From: a virus
Length of the DNA stretch: 42,074 bases
IMG/VR virus record: IMGVR_UViG_3300030328_001803
Span: 1-42,074 of that record
Direction: 5' to 3' (one strand)
A program made the position numbers and the translations under genes. Within the stretch, counting starts at the first letter, position 1, and each line of letters starts with the position of its first letter. A model generated the notes under the pieces. It saw only the letters and a list, made by a program, of their open reading frames with translations. It searched no databases and was not told where the DNA came from. This document shows, in pieces, positions 1-9,186 of this stretch.

Positions 1-2
1 TA

Positions 3-389
3 CAAAAGAGTATGTTTGAAAGTAAACTTGGTCAAAAGTTTTTAAGTGGAGGAGTTACTATTGTTCAAGGTAATGCAAGCACTAATCCACTATATAAAGA
101 TTTTATAGGAGGTAAAACTACTACTCCTACTCCTACTCCTACTCCTACTGGTGGTAATGGTGGTGGCACTGGTGGTTTACCACAAGATGAAGATCCTACA
201 AGTGATGCAGATGAATTTGACGCTGCTAGACAAATTACTAAAAAACCAAATGTTAAAGCACCGGGACAAGAAGCAACAGAAGCATCTAAAACAAGGACTG
301 CAGATGAAAATATTGCAGCAGGAGATTATAGTTTTTTAAATAAAGGAGGACTAGCAACAAGAACAAAAAAACGTAAAAATAAAAAGTAG
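3..389 (+). CDS. C-terminal part of an unknown virion-region protein (cut by the window start)
   Basis: The frame is open to the left edge, so this is probably the end of a longer protein; the first ATG in view is at 12. I do not recognise a family. A Thr-Pro run encoded by a six-base repeat (about bases 118-150) is followed by a Gly-rich linker, an acidic stretch and a very basic tail ending in TKKRKNKK. It sits just before the scaffold-like gene, where podoviruses usually carry the portal, but nothing in this low-complexity tail identifies a portal. It could be the end of the portal or a separate small virion protein. A purine-rich ribosome site for the next gene begins about 25 bases after the stop. 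Confidence 0.6.
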   Translation, partial: QKSMFESKLGQKFLSGGVTIVQGNASTNPLYKDFIGGKTTTPTPTPTPTGGNGGGTGGLPQDEDPTSDADEFDAARQITKKPNVKAPGQEATEASKTRTADENIAAGDYSFLNKGGLATRTKKRKNKK

Positions 390-430
390 ATTGGCTACTC
401 AACAATGTTGACCCCAAGAAAGGAAACGGA

Positions 431-1306
431 ATGCCAGAATTAGAAGAAGTAAAAAAAGTAAAAACTGTAGGATTTGTAGACAGTAGATACACTAAGAAAG
501 ACAGGATTGCAAAAGAAGAAAAAGAACTTCAAGAGTTAATTGATAAAGAACAAGGAAAAGTTAAAGAAGCTCAAGAAAAAGCAGAAAAGGAAGAAGCTAA
601 GAAGAACGAACCTGAACTTAGTGATGAAGAAAAATCCTTTAAAACTCGTTATGGTGATGTAAGAAGACACCTAGCTGCTAAAGAAAAAGAATATAATGCC
701 AAGATTAAGGAGCTAGAAGATCAACTAGGACAAACTGAGAAACTTGTTCCACCTAAGTCCGAAGAAGAACTTGCTGAGTGGGTTGATAAATACCCTGATG
801 TAGCAGGGATAGTAGAAACAATAGCCGACAAACGAGCAAAACAAATGTTTGATAAGGCTAATATACAATTAGAAGAACTCAGTAAGGCTAAAGAAGAAGC
901 AACAAGGAGTCGTGCCGAGAATGAAATTAGGGAAGCACATCCAGATTTTGATAAACTTCGTGATTCAGACAATTTTCATAACTGGGTTGAAGAACAGCCT
1001 AAGTGGGTGCAGAACGCTTTGTACGAAAATACGGATGATGCTCCTTCAGTTGTACGTGTTCTTGATTTGTATAAAGTTGATAATGGACTTACAAGATCTG
1101 ATAAAAAAGATAAAACAAAAGCTGCTGCCTCGTTGGTAGACAGAGGATCTAAAACAAGAGTTGATACAGAAGAACTATCAAATAAGATAAAAGAATCGGA
1201 TATAGAAAGAATGAGTGCTGCAGAGTATGCTAGAAAAGCTGATGAAATCAATGAAGCTATTCGTTCTGGTAAAATTATATACGATATTTCAGGAAATGCT
1301 AGATAA
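431..1306 (+). CDS. Probable capsid assembly scaffolding protein
   Basis: This 291-residue protein is highly charged, rich in Lys and Glu, and mostly predicted helical. A long coiled-coil-like segment covers roughly residues 20-165, and a basic/acidic C-terminal third follows. It has no membrane segment and no enzyme motif. Phage scaffolds usually have this composition and lie directly upstream of the major capsid gene, as here. A purine-rich AAAGGAAACGGA site precedes the ATG. The assignment rests on position and composition; there is no sequence signature that proves it. An alternative is another internal head protein. The stop is five bases before a strong promoter, so the capsid genes can be transcribed separately from this gene. 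Confidence 0.65.
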   Translation: MPELEEVKKVKTVGFVDSRYTKKDRIAKEEKELQELIDKEQGKVKEAQEKAEKEEAKKNEPELSDEEKSFKTRYGDVRRHLAAKEKEYNAKIKELEDQLGQTEKLVPPKSEEELAEWVDKYPDVAGIVETIADKRAKQMFDKANIQLEELSKAKEEATRSRAENEIREAHPDFDKLRDSDNFHNWVEEQPKWVQNALYENTDDAPSVVRVLDLYKVDNGLTRSDKKDKTKAAASLVDRGSKTRVDTEELSNKIKESDIERMSAAEYARKADEINEAIRSGKIIYDISGNAR

Positions 1307-1310
1307 GGTC

Positions 1311-1338
1311 TTGACAAAAAAGATTTTATCAGTATAAC
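1311..1338 (+). promoter_or_regulatory. Strong sigma70-type promoter for the capsid genes
   Basis: A perfect -35 box TTGACA (1311-1316) and a near-perfect -10 box TATAAC (1333-1338) are separated by 16 bp. The promoter lies immediately after the scaffold stop and about 215 bp upstream of the major capsid ATG. The same TTGACA-16-TATAAC arrangement recurs on the other strand at 28840-28867, which supports both as real host-type promoters. Confidence 0.75.
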
Positions 1339-1344
1339 TAGAGC

Positions 1345-1554
1345 CTAGACACAAAGCCTCTGTTAAAGACTACCTTTATGTCTATGTTTAATTTAACACA
1401 AAGTCTAAACAGAATAAATAAGACTACCTATATAAGTAAAGACCCAAGGATTATTAGGTTAGCTGCCGAGTAATCTTCTGCACTCTAGAACGTATAGCCT
1501 CTTCTGAGATGTTTAGCTTTTCAATAAGCCAAACCAATTATAGGAGGATTTATT
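1345..1554 (+). promoter_or_regulatory. Structured 5' leader of the capsid mRNA
   Basis: There is no ORF in this 248-bp gap, which is long for this compact genome. Two hairpins can be drawn by eye. The first pairs 1447-1455 with 1469-1477 (9 bp including two G-U pairs, 13-nt loop). The second pairs 1511-1519 with 1526-1534 (8 of 9 pairs, 6-nt loop) and ends just before the ribosome site AGGAGG near 1542-1547. The decamer AAGACTACCT also occurs twice (near 1366 and 1420). A role in capsid mRNA stability or translation is inference. Confidence 0.45.
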
Positions 1555-2616
1555 ATGGCTTTTAAAACCGCAGCAGGTTATGGTAATCTGCCTAACGGTA
1601 ATTTCTCGCCAGTCATCTATTCCAAACAAGTTCAGTTAGCGTTTCGTAAGGGTTCTATTGTAGAAGCAATTACAAACTCTGATTATTTTGGAGAGATTTC
1701 AGGAATGGGAGATACCGTTAAGATTATTAAAGAACCTGAAATTACTGTTAAAGAGTATGCTAGAGGTGGTCAGATTACACCACAAGACCTAGATGACGAA
1801 GACTTTTCCCTTGTTGTTGACAAAGCAAATTACTTTGCATTTAAAGTTGATGACATTGAAGAAGCTCATAGTCATGTAAACTTTCAAAGTCTTGCGACTG
1901 ATCGTGCTGCATACAGATTAGCAGACCAATTTGACCAAGAAGTTCTTGGCTACATGACAGGATTTAAGCAGTCTTCATTAAGCTCTGTTGCAGGAACAGC
2001 TAATACCACAGTATCTGGTACTAAAGCTGTATCTACAGCAGGATCAAATGAATTGCTTACCTCTATGCTTGTAGACGCAAATGACTTTAATGGAGGTACA
2101 GCAAATAACTCTATTGTAGTTGTTCCAAGAGCAGGTGGAGATAGCTTAAATACTACTACAGCTAAAGCTTCACCCTTGTCTGTAATTGCAAGAATGTCAA
2201 GGAAACTTGATCAGCAGTTTGTTGACACTAACGGAAGATGGTTAGTGATTGACCCTGTATTTGCAGAACTACTCAAAGATGAGGATTCACGATTGATGGA
2301 TGCTGACTTTGGAGGTTCTGGATTGCAGAACGGACTAGTCTTTAATAATATACACGGATTTAAAGTGTATATGTCAAACAATCTACCATCTGTCGGTAAT
2401 GGACCAACTGGTGCTACTGCAACAGGAAGCTCTCACTATGGAGTTATCTGTGCAGGTCATAGCTCTGCTGTTGCCTCTGCTGAACAGATCAACAAGACAG
2501 AAACATATCGTGACCCTGACAGCTTTGCTGACATTGTTCGTGGTATGCATTTGTATGGCAGAAAAATATTACGTCCAGAGGCTTTGACTCGTGCGTTTTA
2601 TTGTTCATCAATATAG
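1555..2616 (+). CDS. Major capsid (coat) protein
   Basis: This 353-residue protein has the length and make-up of podovirus coat proteins with the HK97 fold. An N-terminal arm is followed by a GDTVKI-type strand, an acidic E-loop-like segment near residues 75-90, a helix rich in D/R around residues 110-130, and a C-terminal beta-rich domain ending in an R-rich segment. It would form the icosahedral shell. It follows the scaffold-like gene and has the strongest upstream signals in the structural region: a consensus promoter, a folded leader and an AGGAGG ribosome site seven to eight bases before the ATG. That fits the most abundant virion protein. The capsid call rests on position and general resemblance, not on a catalytic motif. 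Confidence 0.85.
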   Translation: MAFKTAAGYGNLPNGNFSPVIYSKQVQLAFRKGSIVEAITNSDYFGEISGMGDTVKIIKEPEITVKEYARGGQITPQDLDDEDFSLVVDKANYFAFKVDDIEEAHSHVNFQSLATDRAAYRLADQFDQEVLGYMTGFKQSSLSSVAGTANTTVSGTKAVSTAGSNELLTSMLVDANDFNGGTANNSIVVVPRAGGDSLNTTTAKASPLSVIARMSRKLDQQFVDTNGRWLVIDPVFAELLKDEDSRLMDADFGGSGLQNGLVFNNIHGFKVYMSNNLPSVGNGPTGATATGSSHYGVICAGHSSAVASAEQINKTETYRDPDSFADIVRGMHLYGRKILRPEALTRAFYCSSI

Positions 2617-2630
2617 GGAGGGATTAGAAA

Positions 2631-3161
2631 ATGGCTACTTATGATATGACATCTTCTGACACTACTGGTGTTTCTTCCAACTCTATCGCTACTTTACCTT
2701 CCCAAACTGGTATGGGTGCAATGCGTATGGTTCAAGCTTACTTGGACATTGATGCACTTGTAGCAGCAGGATATTCTGGTGCTGATGGTGACATCTTTCA
2801 GTTACTTGAGATTCCTGCAGGAACACTTGTTCTTTTTGCAGGTGCTGAAGTAGAGAAAGCTTTCACCTCAAGTTGTGCTTTGGATATGGACTTTGCAGCA
2901 GGTGATGACATGATTGATGGTGCAGATATCACCTCAACAGGTTTCTGTGCTGAAGGAACTAATGGACAAGCCAATGATGTTACCACAGGTGCAGCATCCT
3001 TGTTCACGCAATTCCAATCATCTACTGATACAATTGATTGTAAGATCACAGGTGCAGCTCCTGCCACAGGAAGGTTAAGAGCCTACGCTTGTGTCATTGA
3101 TTGTAATGACTTAGGTGCAGCAGGTAAAGCTGATACAGTTGACAGAGATCAGTTAGCTTAA
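2631..3161 (+). CDS. Small head protein, possible capsid decoration protein
   Basis: This 176-residue protein is rich in Ala, Gly, Thr and Asp and appears to be all beta, with no signal peptide, membrane segment or enzyme motif. It has five cysteines spread through its second half. It starts 15 bases after the coat-protein stop behind a GGGAGGG ribosome site, and a rho-independent terminator follows. It should therefore be made with the coat protein in large amounts. A head decoration or stabilising protein is the usual occupant of this position, but I do not recognise the family. Other head or head-completion roles are possible. Confidence 0.6.
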   Translation: MATYDMTSSDTTGVSSNSIATLPSQTGMGAMRMVQAYLDIDALVAAGYSGADGDIFQLLEIPAGTLVLFAGAEVEKAFTSSCALDMDFAAGDDMIDGADITSTGFCAEGTNGQANDVTTGAASLFTQFQSSTDTIDCKITGAAPATGRLRAYACVIDCNDLGAAGKADTVDRDQLA

Positions 3162-3172
3162 TCACATTAATT

Positions 3173-3202
3173 GAGAGGGTGGGGAGACTTGCCCTCTCTT
3201 TT
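3173..3202 (+). terminator. Rho-independent terminator after the capsid genes
   Basis: A perfect 7-bp stem, GAGAGGG (3173-3179) with CCCTCTC (3192-3198), encloses a 12-nt loop and is followed by TTTT. It lies 12 bases after the stop of the decoration-like gene and 17 bases before the next start, so it could limit read-through from the capsid promoter into the tail genes. This is the only classical terminator I could find in the window. Confidence 0.85.
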
Positions 3203-3218
3203 AACATAAAGGTAACTT

Positions 3219-3989
3219 ATGGCTACTACATTTTTATCGTTAACAAACGAGTTATTAAGAAGACTTAATGAAGTAGTTCTTACTACAGATACTTTTTCTG
3301 CAGCTAAGAATATTCAAGCTCTTGCAAAGGATGCTATAAATAGTGCAATAAGAGAAATACTTCAGGATGGTCATCAATTTCCATTTTTAAAAGTTGCATA
3401 CTCCCAAACACTTACGGCAGGTACAGGAATATACGATTTCCAAAGTGATATGTCTACAGTGGATTGGGATACTTTTTATTTAAAAACCCTTTCTTCTGAA
3501 TCAAATACAGCTAGATCTCTTCCTACTATTTCTTTTGAGAGTTATACAAGGAACTATAGAACTTTAGAAGATGCTTCAGGAGAAGCAGGTAGAACTGCTC
3601 CAACTATAGTTTACCAAACAGCAGAAGAAAAGTTTGGTGTTACTCCTATTCCTAATGCAGCTTATGTTGTAGATTATGTCTACTATAAGTTCCCTAATCC
3701 TATGGGAACAAACGCAAGTACAGGAGCAGCAACAGATGGTACACATACTACCTATGATATACCTATTATTCCAGAAAGATTTAATTATATTATTATAGAT
3801 GGTGCTATGGTCTATATGATGAGGTTTAGATCTAACGAACAAAGTGCTCAGATACACCAACAAAAGTTTATGCAAGGCATGAAAGCTATGCGTAGATTAT
3901 TACTTGATGATCCTCTTTTTGTTGAATCTACTTTTATTACAAGACCTAAATATTCTTCACATATGTTAAGTGTAAGTAGTAGTTCTTAA
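3219..3989 (+). CDS. Head-tail adaptor / tail tubular protein A-like
   Basis: This 256-residue protein has the plan of T7 gp11-like adaptors. An N-terminal helical part begins SLTNELLRRLNEV and is followed by AINSAIREIL; a central beta region follows, and a C-terminal helical segment carries several Met and Arg residues near QQKFMQGMKAMRRLL. Such proteins form a ring under the portal and connect it to the nozzle. The gene sits between the capsid genes and the larger nozzle gene, the T7 gp11-gp12 order. Its stop overlaps the next ATG in TAATG, which suggests coupled translation. The call comes from layout, size and N-terminal pattern. Confidence 0.75.
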   Translation: MATTFLSLTNELLRRLNEVVLTTDTFSAAKNIQALAKDAINSAIREILQDGHQFPFLKVAYSQTLTAGTGIYDFQSDMSTVDWDTFYLKTLSSESNTARSLPTISFESYTRNYRTLEDASGEAGRTAPTIVYQTAEEKFGVTPIPNAAYVVDYVYYKFPNPMGTNASTGAATDGTHTTYDIPIIPERFNYIIIDGAMVYMMRFRSNEQSAQIHQQKFMQGMKAMRRLLLDDPLFVESTFITRPKYSSHMLSVSSSS

Positions 3990-5527
3990 TGGCAGATGAA
4001 GTACAAACATTTAAAGCAGTCTGCAGGGGTGGTTTAAATACTACAGGAGATGTTCTTTCTCAGGGAGAAGAAACTCCGGGAAGTGCTACAAAGCTTTTAA
4101 ACTATGAGCCTGACCTTCAGGGTGGCTATAGAAGAATTAGTGGGTTTGCACATAGTTATGGTACAATAACAGGTACAGGATCTGTATTAGGTGTTTGTAT
4201 AGCTGATGGTATTCATAATGGAATACTCGCTGCAAGAAAACCTTCCTCTGGAAATAACTATCTACATTACTGGACAGGCTCTGCATGGACTGCTATTACT
4301 TGTGGTGGTTCACCCTCAATGACCAGTGTAACTAAAGTAAGATTTACCAGATTAAACTTTGGTTCACCTAAAGTTGTACTTACAGATGGTATTAATCCTG
4401 CAGCTACTTATGATGGTAGTAGCTATGTTCAGATAACAGATTCTAACGCTCCTACTGATCCAGTAATATCTGAAGTTTTTGCTAATCATTTATTCTTAGC
4501 AGGAGATCCTGCAAAAAAAGATGAGTTATTCTTTAGTGCTCCTTTAGCTGAAACAGACTTTACTCCTGCAAATGGTGCAGGAAGTTTTAACGTAGGTTTT
4601 GATATTGTAGCTATAAAAGTTTTTCGTAATATTCTTTATATATTTGGTACTAACAATATTAAAAGACTTGTTGGTAATAATGAAACAGATTTTGCATTAG
4701 AGAATGTTACAAATAACTTAGGTTGTCTAGCTACAGACAGTGTAATAGAAATAGGTGGTGACTTACTATTTTTAGCACCTGATGGTGTTAGACCTATCGG
4801 TGGTACTGCAAAAATTGGTGACGTTAACTTAGAGACTGTTTCTAAGAAAATTCATAAAACTGTACAAAATATGATTACAACAGAAACTCTCTCTGGATTG
4901 TCTTCTGTATTAATTAGATCTAAGTCACAGTTTAGATATATGTTTTCTGGAACAAGTTCTGTAGGACTTTTAGGAGCACTGAGAGAAAATCCTCAAGGAG
5001 GGGGATTTAGTTTTGAGTTTGCAACCTTATTTGGTATTGCAGTTACGTGTGCTGATAGTGGATACATAGGCACAACAGAAACAATTATACATGGTGATTC
5101 AAATGGTAAAGTTTATGCACAAGAATCAGGAACATCTTTTGCAGGATCTAGTATTTTAAGTATTTATCAAACCCCTTATTTATATTTTGGAGATCCTAGA
5201 AGAAGAAAAAATTTCTATGATGTTTCTACTTATTTACGTGCAGAAGGAACAAACTCTTTGTCACTAGGTATTGTGTATGACTTTGATGATACAGATGTTG
5301 CAACACCGTCTAACTTGTCAATAGCAAACACAAGTCCTGCAGCTATTTATGGTTCAGCTATTTATGATACAACACAGATATATGATGGTAATCCTGCACC
5401 AGTAGAAACAAAAACATTCACAGGATCAGGTAAATCAATTTCGTTTAAATTTGTTGCAGAGGATACAAATGCAAGTCACAGTATACAAGGATTTACAATC
5501 ACTTTCGGATTAGGAGATGTAAGGTAA
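3989..5527 (+). CDS. Tail nozzle / tail tubular protein B-like
   Basis: This 512-residue, beta-rich protein begins FKAVCRGGLNTTGDVLSQG and has repeated short beta segments such as GGDLLFLAPDGVRPIGG. That is typical of nozzle proteins with a propeller-like core in podoviruses (T7 gp12 role). It would extend the tail tube distal to the adaptor and carry DNA during ejection. It lies directly after the adaptor gene and before the fibre gene, and both junctions are one-base TAATG overlaps. The family call is from gene order, length and general pattern, because these proteins diverge strongly. It is shorter than T7 gp12 (about 790 residues), which is common in marine podovirus relatives. Confidence 0.75.
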   Translation: MADEVQTFKAVCRGGLNTTGDVLSQGEETPGSATKLLNYEPDLQGGYRRISGFAHSYGTITGTGSVLGVCIADGIHNGILAARKPSSGNNYLHYWTGSAWTAITCGGSPSMTSVTKVRFTRLNFGSPKVVLTDGINPAATYDGSSYVQITDSNAPTDPVISEVFANHLFLAGDPAKKDELFFSAPLAETDFTPANGAGSFNVGFDIVAIKVFRNILYIFGTNNIKRLVGNNETDFALENVTNNLGCLATDSVIEIGGDLLFLAPDGVRPIGGTAKIGDVNLETVSKKIHKTVQNMITTETLSGLSSVLIRSKSQFRYMFSGTSSVGLLGALRENPQGGGFSFEFATLFGIAVTCADSGYIGTTETIIHGDSNGKVYAQESGTSFAGSSILSIYQTPYLYFGDPRRRKNFYDVSTYLRAEGTNSLSLGIVYDFDDTDVATPSNLSIANTSPAAIYGSAIYDTTQIYDGNPAPVETKTFTGSGKSISFKFVAEDTNASHSIQGFTITFGLGDVR

Positions 5528-8500
5528 TGGGAACAGGTTATTCAAGAACAAATTCATCAGATATACAGGCAGATGAAGTTGTAAAATCAGCACCATTAAA
5601 TGCTGAATTAAATGCAATCTTAGCTACTTATGTAGCCTCAACAGGACATACCCATGATGGTACAGCGACTGAAGGTGGTCCTGTTACTAAATTGTTAGGA
5701 ACAACTATTACGATAGGTGATGCTACTGCAGGAACAGATATTACTGTTACTTTTGATGGTGAAACTAATGATGGTGTGATAACATGGATGGAAGATACTG
5801 CTGAAGACTACTTTAAGTTTTCAGATGATATTCTTATGAATAGTACAGAGAAATTAATGTTCCAAGATACAGGAACGTATATCTATAGTAATGCTGATGG
5901 TGACTTAGATATTGTTTCTGATGGTACGGCTGTAGATTCTATTAATATAGAGTCAGCAGGAGGTATAACTCTTGATGCAGGAACAGCAGGTAGTGGTATC
6001 ATATACGAAGATGATGGCACAGAAATGTTGCGTATCTATAACGATAGTAGTAATGTTCGTATAGAATCAAAAGTATCTGACAAAGATATTCTTATAAGAG
6101 GTAATGATGGTGGTAGTGCAGTAACTGCTGTTACTTTTGATATGTCAGCTGCAGGATTAGCTACGTTTGGTGGTGGTGTAACATCTACAGCAGTTGCAAA
6201 TACTTTAGGTGCTACTTCTTTTAATGATGCCAATATTACTAATGTAGGAAATATAGCTTTAGACAGTATTACTGCAGATGGATCTTCTATTACAATTACA
6301 GGAGATACAACTTTTGCAGATGGAGCTTACGACTTTGACATAGCTAGTCACGATACTTCAAATGGATTAAAGTTAGGGGGTACACTAGTTAGTGCTACAG
6401 CAGCTGAACTTAATATTCTTGATGGTGTAACTTCTACCACTGCTGAACTTAATATACTTGATGGAGTTACTTCTACTGCAGCAGAGTTAAACATACTTGA
6501 TGGTGTAACAGCAACAACAGCCGAACTTAACTATCTTGATGTAACTACTTTAGGAACATCTGAAGCATCTAAAGCCGTTACAGTAGATAGTAATGGTGAT
6601 TTAGTTATACCAGATAGTGATAAGTTTAAGTTTGGTGCAGGTAGTGATATGCAGTTGTACCATGATGGTAGTAATTCTTATATTACAAATGCCACAGGTG
6701 CTTTAAAAGTAGCTACAGAGACAAGTGGTATAGCTATAACAATAGGTCATACAACTTCAGAAGTAACTGTTGCAGATAACTTAACTGTAACAGGAACAAC
6801 TACTTTATCTACCACATCTTTTGGTGATGCTAATATTATTAATGTAGGTGATATAGCTCTTGATTCTATTAGTGCAGATAATACAGATATTAATGTAGCT
6901 GTTACAGACAACTCTGCTACTGCTTTTACTATTAAACAAGGATCTGATGCATACCTTATTGTTGATACAGCTAATAGTAGTGAGTCTGTTTCTATAGGTA
7001 CAGGTGTATCAGGTACAGCTATTACAATAGGTCATGGCACTTCAGAAGTGACAATAGGTGATAACCTTACAGTGTCAGGTAATCTTACTGTTACAGGAAC
7101 ACAAACAGTTGTAGATACTGTTACTATGAATGCTCAAAATGCTGTTGTATTTGAAGGAGCTACAGCAGATGCTTATGAAACTACTTTAACAATAACTGAT
7201 CCAACTGCTGATAGAACAATTAAATTACCTAATCAGTCTGGAACAATTCCTGTTCTAGCAGCTGATAGTGATACAGCAGTAACTGCTACTCCTGCTGAAT
7301 TAAATATTATGGATGGTGGTACAAGTGCTACTTCTACAACTGTTGCAGATGCTGACAGAGTTGTTATGAATGATAATGGTACAATGGTTCAGGTAGCTGT
7401 GACAGATTTAGCAGCTTACTTTGATGATGAAATAACTGCTATGCCCAATCTTGTAACAACTGCAGCTACAACTGTTGGTGCTTTAAATAGTGGATCTATA
7501 ACTACAGGTTTTGGTGCTATTGACAATGGTGCATCAAACATTACTACAGGTGGTCTATTAAAGATTGATGTAGATGCTGATGCTGATGATTTAACTGGTG
7601 ATAGTTCTACAGGTAGAATTACATTAGGTGCAGGAGAAGACCTTAATCTTTATCATGGTGGTACTAACTCCTACATTGTTAATGATACAGGAGATTTAAT
7701 ACTTGACACAGCAGATGATATTGTTCTTGATGCAGATGGTGGTGATGTTTTCTTAAAGGATGCAGGAACACAATATGCAGCCTTAACTAATACATCTGGT
7801 AATTTAATTCTTAAATCAGGATCAACAACGGCCTTAACATTTAGTGGTGCAAATGTTACAATGGCAGGTAATATTGATGGTTCAGCAGGTACAGTAACTT
7901 TTGGCAGTCTTAGTGATGGTACAATAACAGCTACAGCATTTGTTGATGAAGATAATATGTCATCTAATAGTGCTACACTTATTCCTACTCAACAGTCTGT
8001 TAAAGCCTATGTGGATTCAGTAGCAGCATCTGCTAATAATGTTACTGGTCTTAATGCAACAGGTACAGAACTTAATGCTGTAGCTGATGGAGACACAAGT
8101 GCATCTGCTATTACTGTAGAAGATGCAGATAGAATACCTATTAATGATGGTGGCACAATGAAGCAAATTGCTGTCACTACTCTTGCTGCTTATCTTGATG
8201 ATGAGATTACAGCAATGCCTAACTTAATAACCACAGCTGCTACAACTGTAGGTGCATTAGACAGTGGTTCTATTACTTCTGGATTTGGAGCTATTGATAA
8301 TGGTACTTCAGGTATTAGAACAAACACCGTTACTGTAGAAACTTCTTTACTACCTGATGCTTCTGGTGGAGCAGATATAGGTAGTGCTTCTGCAGAGTTT
8401 GGTGATGTCTATATTGCTGATGACAAATACATTAACTTTGGTTCTGATCAAAATGTAGTTGTTGGTTATGATGAAAATGGTAATGATACGCTAGAGTTTA

Positions 8501-9171
8501 AAGCAAATGTAGAAGGAGCTGCATTAGGTTTTACTTTTAGTGCAGACCAAGCAGATGATAATGCTGATACTTGGAGATTAAGTTTAGCTGATGGTGGTAC
8601 ATGGACTTGGGATAGTTATACTTCTGGTTCATTTGCTACTAAACAAACATTAGATACATCAGGTAACTTAACCATTACAGGTGAACTTGATGCTGCTACA
8701 CTAGATATTGAAGGTGATGCAGATATAAATGGTACTCTAGAAGCAGATGCTATTACTATTAATGGTACAGCTATTGGTTCTATTTATGGTGTTGTAGCAG
8801 GTAGTTCTTCTATTGTAACTACAGGTGCATTAGATGCAGGAAGTATTAGTTCAGGGTTTGGAAATATAGATATTGGCTCAAGTAATTTAACTGCAACAGG
8901 TTCAGGATCTTTAGGTGCGACATCATTTAATGACAATAATATCACAAATGTTGGAAATATTGCATTAGATAGCTTGACAGCAGACGGAAGTTCCATTACA
9001 ATTACAGGTGACACTACTTTTGCTGATGGTGCTTATGATTTTGATATTGCAAGCCATGATGGTAGTAATGGTTTAAAACTAGGTGGTACACTAGTTACAG
9101 CAACAGCTTCTGATATAAATGGTGCAGCTACAACTGGTAAAGCAATAGCAATGGCAATGGTATTTGGATAA
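5527..9171 (+). CDS. Long repetitive tail fibre protein
   Basis: This 1214-residue protein is almost entirely beta-repeat sequence rich in Gly, Thr, Asp and Ala. The N-terminus (about residues 1-60, with GHTHDG) probably anchors the fibre to the tail. The shaft contains four tandem 13-residue units of the form AELNILDGVTSTT (bases 6403-6558) and TAELNI-like units further on. A 66-residue block at 6205-6402 is repeated at 8911-9108. The protein ends GKAIAMAMVFG, with no S74 intramolecular chaperone domain visible. Long fibres bind the host surface. The gene follows the nozzle gene and heads the fibre cluster. Repeats like these can expand, contract or recombine, and so change receptor range. 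Confidence 0.8.
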   Translation: MGTGYSRTNSSDIQADEVVKSAPLNAELNAILATYVASTGHTHDGTATEGGPVTKLLGTTITIGDATAGTDITVTFDGETNDGVITWMEDTAEDYFKFSDDILMNSTEKLMFQDTGTYIYSNADGDLDIVSDGTAVDSINIESAGGITLDAGTAGSGIIYEDDGTEMLRIYNDSSNVRIESKVSDKDILIRGNDGGSAVTAVTFDMSAAGLATFGGGVTSTAVANTLGATSFNDANITNVGNIALDSITADGSSITITGDTTFADGAYDFDIASHDTSNGLKLGGTLVSATAAELNILDGVTSTTAELNILDGVTSTAAELNILDGVTATTAELNYLDVTTLGTSEASKAVTVDSNGDLVIPDSDKFKFGAGSDMQLYHDGSNSYITNATGALKVATETSGIAITIGHTTSEVTVADNLTVTGTTTLSTTSFGDANIINVGDIALDSISADNTDINVAVTDNSATAFTIKQGSDAYLIVDTANSSESVSIGTGVSGTAITIGHGTSEVTIGDNLTVSGNLTVTGTQTVVDTVTMNAQNAVVFEGATADAYETTLTITDPTADRTIKLPNQSGTIPVLAADSDTAVTATPAELNIMDGGTSATSTTVADADRVVMNDNGTMVQVAVTDLAAYFDDEITAMPNLVTTAATTVGALNSGSITTGFGAIDNGASNITTGGLLKIDVDADADDLTGDSSTGRITLGAGEDLNLYHGGTNSYIVNDTGDLILDTADDIVLDADGGDVFLKDAGTQYAALTNTSGNLILKSGSTTALTFSGANVTMAGNIDGSAGTVTFGSLSDGTITATAFVDEDNMSSNSATLIPTQQSVKAYVDSVAASANNVTGLNATGTELNAVADGDTSASAITVEDADRIPINDGGTMKQIAVTTLAAYLDDEITAMPNLITTAATTVGALDSGSITSGFGAIDNGTSGIRTNTVTVETSLLPDASGGADIGSASAEFGDVYIADDKYINFGSDQNVVVGYDENGNDTLEFKANVEGAALGFTFSADQADDNADTWRLSLADGGTWTWDSYTSGSFATKQTLDTSGNLTITGELDAATLDIEGDADINGTLEADAITINGTAIGSIYGVVAGSSSIVTTGALDAGSISSGFGNIDIGSSNLTATGSGSLGATSFNDNNITNVGNIALDSLTADGSSITITGDTTFADGAYDFDIASHDGSNGLKLGGTLVTATASDINGAATTGKAIAMAMVFG
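6205..6402 (+). repeat. Long fibre repeat, copy 1 (copy 2 at 8911-9108)
   Basis: This 66-codon block begins LGATSFNDANITNVGNIALD and recurs at 8911-9108. By hand count 62 of 66 residues are the same, yet about 46 of 198 bases differ, almost all at synonymous positions. Copy 1 runs straight into the tandem 13-residue repeats. Copy 2 lies close to the C-terminus. Confidence 0.9.
6403..6558 (+). repeat. Four tandem 39-bp coding repeats in the fibre gene
   Basis: Units at 6403-6441, 6442-6480, 6481-6519 and 6520-6558 each encode a 13-residue AELNILDGVTST-type motif. The fourth is degenerate (AELNYLDVTTLGT). The first two are nearly identical in DNA, while the third uses many different synonymous codons, so they are not all equally recent copies. 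Confidence 0.9.
8911..9108 (+). repeat. Long fibre repeat, copy 2 (copy 1 at 6205-6402)
   Basis: This is the second copy of the 66-codon block. It encodes nearly the same protein as 6205-6402 with widely different synonymous codons. It is followed by the final ASDINGAATTGKAIAMAMVFG-like end of the fibre, so the copy may frame a swappable middle section of the shaft. Confidence 0.9.
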
Positions 9172-9186
9172 TAAAGGAGAGAAAGT

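Noticed and set aside
118-150. Six-base tandem repeat as a possible CRISPR or regulatory repeat
   Set aside because: It simply encodes the Thr-Pro run of the first protein; there are no spacers. No CRISPR array exists in the window.
1307-1554. Small gene in the gap before the capsid gene
   Set aside because: All frames are interrupted by stops within short distances and none has a ribosome site except the capsid gene itself.
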